A stretch of DNA of 64,000 nt from Chiua virens (Eukaryota > Basidiomycota > Agaricomycetes > Boletales > Boletaceae). Below, piece after piece: positions 55,910-64,000 of the stretch. Under the pieces are notes generated by a model that was not told the origin of the DNA, did no database searches, and saw only the letters and a program-made list of their open reading frames with translations. How positions within the stretch are numbered: the stretch's first letter is position 1; the number at the start of each line of letters is the position of its first letter. Location of the stretch: positions 992,001-1,056,000 of the forward strand of contig JAHNUO010000013.1 in the NCBI GenBank assembly GCA_019787685.1. Reading direction: 5' to 3'. The translations under genes and the position numbers were made by a program.

Positions 55910-57690
55910 TTGCCTGGTGGAAGTATTGACAAACTACCCCAGGAAGGCAAGCTTAGGGTTGTCAACCTCCCTGAAGCAAATGCACTATGCAGTCAGGGCC
56001 CTCATATGCCTGTGCATGCTAGGAGGACTGCAGCCATGCCCAAAAAGCTGCTAGATGCAAGGGAGTTTGTGGCACAGATTTTCAACATAGCTGCTAATGT
56101 AGTCCTGAGCAAGCTGGCAACCATTGGCCTTACTGTAGAGAACATCAAGAAGCTTGAGAACTTGGGGAAAATACTGTCTCTTGTGGAAGGAGGCTTGCAA
56201 GTAGCCAATATCATAGATGCAGTCATGCACAAGCTGGCTGGTGTCAGCCTGATGGAAGAGTGTATCAAGAAGCTTGTGAACTTGGAACAACCTGTTGCTG
56301 CAGGTGAAGACTTGCAGGCAGCTAGGATGTTCCTTCACATGGTCCATGATAGTGACAACTTGGAATATTTGTCTTCTGAATCATCATCTCTCTCTGCCAG
56401 CAAGCCCACTCAATGGAGTTCAGTGTCTAGCTTGTGGAATCTTCCTTCCTTGAGAAAAACATCATCTTTTGCTAGAGTTAGATGCTTATAACCAGTTAGT
56501 ACACTGCTTCATTTAGGCTGCAATGGGAGTAAATTAGAGATCTTGTCACTGTCAACTTTCCTCGAGGATCCAGTTGACTCTTCTACTTGGGCTGTCAACA
56601 CTTCACTCTCTAACTTGCAAAAGCATGTGACTTCTGGAGAAAGAGTACCACCCTTTGCTGCAGTTGAAGGTTTCTAGGCAGCACTTGACTTGGACAGCAA
56701 CATGGACACCATGCAGTTGTCATCTTCATTATCCTTCCTTGATGCTGGGGAGGGTCTAGTGATCAACTTGCAAATTGGTGCAGCTCAGTCAAAACACCTT
56801 GCAAGTGCTATCATACTCTCACATCCTCCTAAGAAACTACATGCATTTGACATGTCCCTGACTGAATTTTGTATCCAGCAAAAGAAATCCATCCCAGAGG
56901 AGCTAATGGTTTTGTGACCTGAAAAGAGGTTGCAGAACAGCAGTGGAGATTGTGAGAAGTGTGAGATATCTCCACTCCCACATTGGACACTGCCCTGGTG
57001 GTTGCAGATGCTGTGGCTTTGAAAATGCAGTGGGTAAAGCAAGTTAGTGCAATGCATTGTAATGCTTCATGGCAAATTGATAAACAACATACCAGGATGT
57101 GTTCCGATACTACTCTGGAGCACCTTTGGGATGTGTGGAGCCTGCTCTCTCACCATTGAATAGTTTCTTGCCAAGGCCAAGGCAATCTAAGCTGGGAAGG
57201 GCAACTCATTTGGAGCATACCCAAGAGTTGAACTGGTGCATGCCCAGGCTGAAGGGCAATTGCATGTTCCACTTCATGCTAGAGGAGCGGTTGGTGCCCA
57301 ACCACTTTTTCTCATGCCAACTCATGGATCAAGTTCTTGAGAAGAATTACAGTGCTTTCAGACAGTCATTCAATTTTCCCACCAAGTTTGAATACTGCTA
57401 CTCCTGCGGAACACCTCAGAATTTCAAGAACAATGGAGAGTGTCCTAAGTTCCACACAAACTTGGCATTTGGAAAATGTGGCTACAATCATATCATGTTC
57501 CAGTTTGCATGTTGCATCTAGCAAAATCCAAAGCTGAGGGGGGAAATGGTTTGGGATCTCAAGATTGCAGTTTCTATTTCCAACCTAGAGGATTTTGCAG
57601 AGTAGGCACAGAATATTGAGGCTGAGAAGAAAAAGTATCACAATTGCTCTGAAGCTTTTCTTTGGTTCTGCAAGCAGTTGCAAAGATGAT
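55910..57690 (+). CDS. Cys/His-rich protein gene, plus-strand copy
   Basis: Exon-like frame 55910-56491 (193 residues) has two related helical segments (LLDAREFVAQIFNIAANVV and ITIGLTVENIKKLENLG-like repeats). Frame 56690-56917 follows, then 57099-57521. The last holds LKGNCMFHFMLEERLVPNHF, YSAFRQSFNFPTKFEYCYSC, CPKFHTNLAFGKCGYNH and, beyond a TAG at 57519, NPKLRGEMVWDL to about 57690. The spaced Cys and His residues and the order resemble the Cys-rich C-terminal region of the expanded RecQ-like helicase families of Agaricomycetes, but no helicase motif is present. The paralogue on the other strand at 58.2-60.7 kb supports the exon order. Stops in the last exon suggest partial decay. Confidence 0.45.
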
Positions 57691-57699
57691 GTTCTTTGT

Positions 57700-58170
57700 T
57701 CTTCGTATGAATATTTACACAGAGTCTGGTTGTACTTTTCCTTTGTTAGTGACTGTGCCTAAAGTTACTTTTGTCTTTTCTGTGATTAGAGATAACCTTA
57801 CACTCATTGGCATCAGCTTCAAATGTTGAAACCTTTGAACCTCATCACTTTGAAGCACTGAATAAGGTAGATTTCCATAGATTGTGTAAATCATCATCAA
57901 GATAACTTATCCAGCCATGTATCAGTAGCCCTCCCTTTGGTATTACTCAATATTGCTTCTAATGTCCTTGGTACACCCACAATTCTTCCCAAGCATGCCA
58001 CAAGTTAAAGGGCAAAGGAATGATGGTCAATGCACTTGTGCAGATGATACAGATGACCTCACCTGAATTAGCTGGAAGCATTAATAGCTCCCTTCTTGCA
58101 TTGACAAAGATTATGGTGCTCAATGAACAAATATGTTGTGTGGAATGACTTTCTCAGGGCAATGTATTCT
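57700..58170. other. Spacer between the two convergent paralogues
   Basis: No frame of note; the centre of the inverted gene pair lies near 57930. Confidence 0.5.
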
Positions 58171-58172
58171 GC

Positions 58173-60740
58173 CTACACAACTGAGCAAATACACAACTCT
58201 TCTATTTCTGTGATGTGATTAGAGGGATACTTTGTAGATTCTTGCATGAAAAATGATGGTTGATGTTGTTCCAATCCCCTGCAGAACCAAAGGAAAGCCT
58301 CAGAGAAATTGTGGTACTTACTATCCGCAGCCTCGATTTCTTGTGCCCACTTCACAAAATCCTCCTGGCTGGATATAGAAACTTCAATCTCAAGACCCCA
58401 AACCATTTCTTCTCTCAGCTTTGGACTCTCCCAGATGCAGAATGTGGTCCTGAACGGGATGTGATTGTAGCTGCATTTTCCAAATGTCAAGTTCACATGG
58501 AACTCCAGACATTCATCATTTTTTTGAGGATCTTGTGGTACTCCACAAGAGTAGCAATATTCAAACTTGGTGGGGAAATTGAATGCTAGTCTAAAGGCAT
58601 TGTAATTTCCATGGACAAGAGATTGATCCTCTACACATGAACATAATGGGAAATGATCAAGCACAAGTCCCTCTTTCTGCATGAAATGGAAGATGCACTT
58701 GCCCTCTAATATGGGCATGTACTTATTCAACTCTTGGGTATGCTACAAACAAGCTGCCTTTCCTAGCCTAGATTGCCTGGCCCTCAGCAAGGAACCACTT
58801 AAATTATTTGGTGGCAAGGAAGCAGCCTCCATGTGTGTCAAAGATACTTCCAAAGAGTCAGAGAGGTATTGGAATACATCCTAGCACATTTTTGGTTAAT
58901 CTGTGGTGAAACACTGTTGTGGATCAAACTAACCTCTTTTGCTAACTTGGGCTCTACAACATCCACATTTGCCAACATGGTGTCCAATGTGAAATGCAAA
59001 GACCACACCGAGTCTGTGTAGCCCTGTCTTGTGACTGCATGGGTTGTAGTACATAAAAACTAAAATAAGACTTAAATGATTAGTTAGCGATTCAGAAAGA
59101 GGTTTATTTACCTTGATATCTCTACCAAATTGGCACTGTTCATCACACAGGCTCTCTTGGAAATCAGTGGCCTTCCTGTTCTCAGTCTGCAATTCACATT
59201 GATGTGGCCTTTTCATCAGTCATGAGACCATTGCCTGCCCTTGGTTAGCTCTCTTTTTTTTCCTAGAAATTTTCATCAGTGGCACATATAGTTCAGTAGA
59301 ATGATGGGATGGCAGTATAGCTTCCACAGTGTGTTTTGGCTGAGCTGCATCCATTTGTAAACTAGAAAGCAAAGCCTGCCAGTTGATCCATGCAGAAAAG
59401 TGAGATGGATTAGTGAAGGGTGAAAACAAAACCCCTATGCTGTCTGCATTGTCGTCCAAGTAAAGGGGTGAGCTAGTCCCCTCCAAACCTTCACCTGCAG
59501 AAAAGGATGGGGGTCCTTCTCTTGAAGCCAGGAATTGCTTGATATTTTTTTTCTGCCAAGCCAGCATCTGCCAACTTGTTGAAAATAGCATCTGTGATAC
59601 TAACCACCTGGGAGCTTCCACTTGCAGCACCAAGGGACTCCAAATCCTCGAGCTTTTTGATGCATTTTGCAGTTAGACCAATAGCCACCAACTTGTTCAT
59701 GATGAGATCAGTGATGTCAGAAAATTGGGTAGTGAGCTCCCTTGCATTCAAGGACTTCTCAGACATCAATATCACTCCCTTGACACACTTATGCTCTGGA
59801 GGCTTCTGAGGTCCCATGCCAAGCAAGCTGGACCACTGCTTTGCCAGCCATCGATGCTGAGTCAAGGTAGTGTTTGACAGGTGGGGGAGCACACCCTGAA
59901 TGATCACATAGTGGGAGAGATTCACTTTAGTGGAATGATTAGTAGTTTCTGTGAGGAGATTGTCAGCACAAACAGGAAATGTCTCATCTGGAGAAATAAA
60001 CTCCCATCCAAGGGTTATTATCCCTTGCCGGAACTCACTTGCTCCCCAGGCACATTGAAAAAGCTCTTGGTTACACCTTTTCATGGTATTGCAGAATGCC
60101 TCTGGCATAATTCTGCACCATTTTTGACACAGAGATAACTGGTAAAGTGAAGATCAAACTTTAATTTCAGCAAGGGTTGATGAAGTGGTGTTGCTTACGT
60201 GCAATATAATAAGCGGGACTCATCACCATAAATTACCCCCACAAGAATGGCCTGAGTTTCCCTCTATCTATTGCCCAACAGCATTAGCAAAAGTTCCTGA
60301 AGTGGCTGAGCTAAGAATGCAGGAATGCAGTTATCTCTTCCCTTCATGTTTGTGGTTTTGCTGTATCTGCCTAGAAATATAGCCTTGTTTCCTTGGAAGA
60401 TCAGATTGTGAGGCCTGTCTGCGTTATGCAGCTGTATCTGCAAAAACTGCATGACATGGGTGGATAGTTGTGCACCAACATAAAGGGCATAGATGACAAG
60501 AGCCCACATCTTGTCCAAATGATAGAGGAACTCCTTGATTGCTATTTTGTTCCAATTCCAACTGCCATTTTCTAAGAAGGAACCAAGTTTCCATTTTTGA
60601 ACTGACAACAAAAAGAATGGATGCTTGCAACTGGCAAAAGGGGGTTCATCTAGGAAGGAATAACCTCTGTCCACATTGCCCAAATCATCAATGATTTGCC
60701 ACTCTGGAATGGTTGGCCAAACTTCTTCTTGACTGAGATA
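58173..60740 (-). CDS. Cys/His-rich protein gene, minus-strand copy with recombinase-like N-terminal part
   Basis: In minus order, frame 60683-60264 reads LHNADRPHNLIFQGNKAIFL then GRYSKTTNMKGRDNCIPAFL. 60108-59491 reads ASEFRQGIITLGWEFI, NHSTKVNLSHYVIIQGVLPH and HRWLAKQWSSLLGMG. 59633-59220 is a linker. 58730-58173 is the Cys-rich end (LEGKCIFHFMQKEGLVLDHF, FNFPTKFEYCYSCGVPQ, FGKCSYNH, SPKLREEMVWGLE). The first two pieces resemble the region preceding the helicase in large Agaricomycete RecQ-like proteins, in part reminiscent of a tyrosine recombinase fold (R...H...Y order), which I regard as tentative. The helicase itself is absent. The last frame is open to its stop, unlike the plus copy, so this is the better-preserved paralogue. 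Confidence 0.45.
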
Positions 60741-60747
60741 GAGGAAG

Positions 60748-61188
60748 TGTTACGATCTTAATGTTTCACCCTCATATGGATTATACTTTCAATCTTTCTA
60801 ATGATCATGCCTCATGTCAAGGCTGTCCACAGGATCATATCCTATTGGCTGCCACAATAACACAGCATCCAACATGACTCATTCTCTTATCTTTCATTTC
60901 CAATTCATCATGACTCATACTTGCCAGATACCTGTGCAAGGCTATACATCTTATCTATGACTCATGCTGACTCTTATCAGTTCATACCTTATTATCCAAT
61001 CATATGCCTTATACTTATCTATGTAGTTCATACTTAGATTAGAACTCCAACATCCATGTAGTATATAAATCCCATGAATTCAGTCCAGAGAGCTCTAACA
61101 AAGTTCTCTTGGAGTTTTTGCCTCTTTGATTGAACACCCTCTCATCCATATCCAACCACTAGTTCAATCTTTGTTCTAGGTTGTTTCA
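60748..61188 (+). repeat. Family D 5' LTR
   Basis: 441 bp, TGTTACGAT to GGTTGTTTCA, matching the solo LTR at 35997-36427. The TATA box TATATAAA is at 61062-61069. The predicted mRNA start AACAAAGTTCT is at 61097-61107. Confidence 0.9.
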
Positions 61189-61190
61189 TT

Positions 61191-61201
61191 AGAACTTTGT
61201 T
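61191..61201 (+). promoter_or_regulatory. Self-priming primer-binding site, family D
   Basis: AGAACTTTGTT, starting 2 nt after the LTR, is the exact complement of AACAAAGTTCT at 61097-61107, 35 bp downstream of the TATA start. The same 2-nt spacing and 11-nt length are seen in family A. Confidence 0.75.
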
Positions 61202-61785
61202 GCTTTCTTCGCCCTCAATACTACTGCCAAGTTCCTCAACCTCATCATAGCCCTTCCAAAGCTATCCTCTCAGTTGCACTAAGCCAGTAAGTCGCACTTG
61301 TATGAAGCAGAAGAGACTCGTTATCAAAGCATCGTATCGCAAAGACTCAAGGTCTATTGACATACATATGGGTTAATTAGCAGAGCAGAGCACCCATTGG
61401 ACAGCTGATTGTATTCTTAACTGAAACCACTCTTCCAGTGTCCCACCTCTACTTCCTTCCACCCTTTGAGGTCACCAGAGAGGAGATTCTTTTTGATCAA
61501 GAGGCAGATCCCACCTGCTATTTGGGGATTGACTCCTGAAGAAGTCCAGGTTTATTATTATGACAAATACAAAACAGAAAAGAAGGGAAAAGGCAAGGTG
61601 AACTGAGAAAACTGGGATCTCATGTTCACACACTTCTTCCAAAAGAATATGAAAACTCTGTCTCTTTAAAGTTTGACTTCTCATACTCTGATAAATGTTC
61701 CCAGCAAGACGTAAAAAGGCCTAACTCACCAAAAACAACAGATATTGACAGTGTCTCTGCAGAGCGCAGCAGACACAATAGTTCC

Positions 61786-64000
61786 GTGCTTAATTCTGTC
61801 ACAAAACAAATACCCGATGGGTCTTTCATTAGATCTACATCTATGGAAACAGAAATTTCCCTTCCGATTCTGGTATCCCCAGTAACCCAGATTAGTGGAG
61901 TTAATGTGATCTTCATACATGAAGATTACATCGCAAAACATAAGCTCCCCACTCATGCACTATCACAACCTATACAAGTCCTTAATGTGGACGGAACCAA
62001 GAATCAAGTGGGTTCTATTACTCATGCTGCCCAAGTCCCGATTGATTACAAAGGTCACAGGGAAATAGTGGATGCTGAAATTACCAACCTTGGAAAGAAT
62101 GATGTAATCCTTGGATATACTTGGTTGAAGCACCATAATCCCCATATAGATTGGAAAACAGGATCAGTCATAATGCAGAGATGCCCAGAGTCATGTCACT
62201 CACAAGATGAAGACAATTTCTTGGATTCTATAATCACAGAAGAACTTAGATATGCAAACTCTATTGTGGAATCCCATATTTTTACTGCAAACATGGAAAC
62301 TCCACCTTCTCCTCCTGAGGAATGTACTCTGGAAGAGATGGTCCCACAAGAATATATGAAATATGCCAAAGTATTTGGAAAAACTGAATTAGAAAGAATT
62401 CCATTATGCAAACCATGGGATCATGCAATAGATCTCAAAGACATGTTCAAACCCAAAAAGGGTCACCTTATTCCCCTCTCCATCACTGAACAAGAGGAAG
62501 TGTTGGTATTTATCAATGATCAACTAAAGAAAGGTTACATTAGACCCTCTAAATCCAAACAAACATTCCTGGTATTCTTTATCCCTAAAAAGGATGGAAA
62601 GAAATGCATGGTTCAAGACTACCAATACCTAAATGAACATACAAGCAAAAATAACTATCCTCTCCCCCTTATCTCCCAACTTGTGGATAAGCTGAAATTG
62701 GCTACACTCTTTACGAAAATGGACTTACAGTGGGGATACAATAATGTATGCATCAAAGAAGGTAACGAATAGAAAGCAGCCTTTGTCTGCCACCATGGGT
62801 CATTCAAACCCATCATTATGTACTTTGGATTATGCAACTCTCCTACTACTTTCTAAACTATGATGAACGAAATCTTCGCCAATATGAATGGTGTTGTAGT
62901 CGTCTACATTGACGATCTTATGATATTCACTGATACCGACGATTATGAAATACATGACAAGATCGTCCTCGAGGTTCTCAAATGCCTTGAAGAAAATAAC
63001 CTATTTGTAAAACCAGAAAAATGTTATTTCTGCATCAAAGAAGTCAATTTCCTCAGAATGATCATGGGAACCAATGGAATTAGAATGGATGACAAGAAGA
63101 CCACAGCAGTAGCCAAATGGCCTGTTCCATCTTCAGTTAAACACATTTGCTCCTTCCTTGGTCTAGCCAACTTCTATTGCAGATTCATTAAAGATTATGG
63201 CAAAATTGCATGACCATTACATGACTTAACTAAGAAAGATCAGAAATTTGAATGGACCTTTGCTTGTGACAAAGCCTTTCATATGCTTAAACAGGCTTTT
63301 ACGACAGCCCCTATCCTCGCATATCTGGACCAGAATGCTAAATATCACTTAGAATGTAATTCATCGGATTTTGCTACCAGAGTGGTCTTATTCCTTGAGA
63401 AAGACGGTGCCTGGCACCCTGTTGCCTATAACAGCGACTCTATGACCCCAGAAGAATGAAACTACCCTATTGCCAACAAAGAAATGTTATTGGTTATTCA
63501 TTCACTAGAATTATGGTATCATTACCTTGAAGGTGCAAAACATGAATTTGAAATATGGAATGATCACCAAAACCTTATGTGGTTCATGACTCACCAAGAC
63601 TTGAATTGATAACAAGCATGATGGGCACAATACCTATCTCGATTCAATTTCACTTGGCACCACAAGGCAGGTATAACTATGGGAAAAGCAGACGCTTTGA
63701 GCAGGAGAGAGAACCACATGCTCAGCATTGAAGATGATAATAAGGGGATATTACTCATGAACCCCAAACAAATCAGATCAGCTGTCACTCTCCTATACAA
63801 CAGAGATGAATTCCTCTCATCTGTTCAACATGAAACTATGAAATTATTACCAAATGCCATGAAACATCTTACATCTATTGGTTACTCAGTCGAGGACGCC
63901 TTCCTTAGAAAGGGGGGTAAGATCTTCATTCCAGATAATTTAAGAACCAAAACCATTATGACATTTCATGACACTCCCGAAGCTGGACACCCTGGCTATG
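61786..64000 (+). pseudogene. Family D pol: protease, RT, RNase H, start of integrase
   Basis: The frame is open from 61786 to 62771. The protease region reads TQISGVNVIFIHEDYIAKHK, where DSG is expected, so the catalytic Asp is lost (ISG at 61891-61899); NDVILGYTWLKHHNPHIDW follows. RT blocks are LVFFIPKKDGKKCMVQDYQY, LFTKMDLQWGYNNV, MYFGLCNSP and an intact YIDD at 62905-62916. RNase H reads YHLECNSSDFATRVVLF, ANKEMLLVIHSLELWYHYL and IWNDHQNLMWF. Stops at 62769 (TGG to TAG), 62854 (CAA to TAA), 63211, 63457 and 63607 fit G-to-A or C-to-T decay. Non-functional as it stands. Confidence 0.85.

Larger units (their letters stand above)
60748..64000 (+). mobile_element. Family D Ty3 element, 5' part, continues beyond the window
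   Basis: Starts with an LTR (60748-61188), a self-priming site, a shortened leader, then protease, reverse transcriptase, RNase H and the beginning of integrase (HDTPEAGHPGY) at the window edge. It is related to but clearly different from family A. Most of gag is missing: only about 600 bp lie between the LTR and the protease. Confidence 0.85.

Noticed and set aside
55910..60740. Helitron carrying the Cys-rich genes
   Set aside because: No Rep or Pif1/RecQ helicase motifs and no CTRR-hairpin end were seen.

Overview
The window looks like a repeat-dominated stretch of a basidiomycete (probably Agaricomycete) nuclear genome. The evidence is a Plavaka-type CACTA-like transposase, a Tnp2-type CACTA transposase, Ty3 elements of the Tf1/sushi type with a chromodomain, a FunK1-like protein kinase, a DUF6532-like protein, and short (about 50-60 nt) GT-AG introns. 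No rRNA, tRNA or CRISPR array was recognised. Few genes look intact. Most coding traces are old and broken, with CpG replaced by TpG/CpA; one 5.7 kb element is CpG-rich and evidently young.

Layout. 1.26-3.5 kb: 3' fragment of a chromodomain Ty3 element (family A). 5.0-7.5 kb: decayed minus-strand DUF6532-like gene. 7.8-15.96 kb: a Plavaka-type transposase gene, cut at 8626/14353 by a young LTR element (family B, 8627-14348) that has identical 707-bp LTRs, a gag-like gene, no pol, and an antisense four-exon gene encoding a Cys6 (Zn2Cys6-spaced) protein. 15.965-23.512 kb: a two-LTR family A element with degraded gag-pol. 23.6-25.8 kb: Tnp2 transposase remnant. 26-39.4 kb: solo LTRs of four families (A, B, C, D), several nested and nearly all with exact target-site duplications, together with tandem repeats, a Tc1-like pseudogene and the 3' end of a family C element. 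40.2-40.55 kb: a fragment of the mitochondrial complex I 51-kDa subunit gene. 44.2-46.8 kb: FunK1-like kinase gene. 48.2-50.1 kb: unrecognised minus-strand gene pieces. 55.9-60.7 kb: two related Cys-rich genes in inverted, tail-to-tail orientation. 60.748 kb to the end: 5' part of a second Ty3 family (D) that runs out of the window.

Main points of interest. (1) In two unrelated LTR families (B and C) a spliced gene for a Cys6-type protein lies antisense to the element, starting about 155-170 bp inside the 3' LTR; element B pairs it with gag and has lost pol. (2) Families A and D both carry an 11-nt primer-binding site, 2 nt after the LTR, complementary to the predicted mRNA 5' end, which is Tf1-type self-priming. 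(3) All three family A solo LTRs nested inside other LTRs sit 10-31 bp upstream of the host LTR's TATA box. (4) Family A has a second pair of CCHC knuckles downstream of the chromodomain. (5) Family B makes 4-bp duplications with an NCGT pattern, and in old copies the two duplicates have diverged exactly as CpG deamination predicts.
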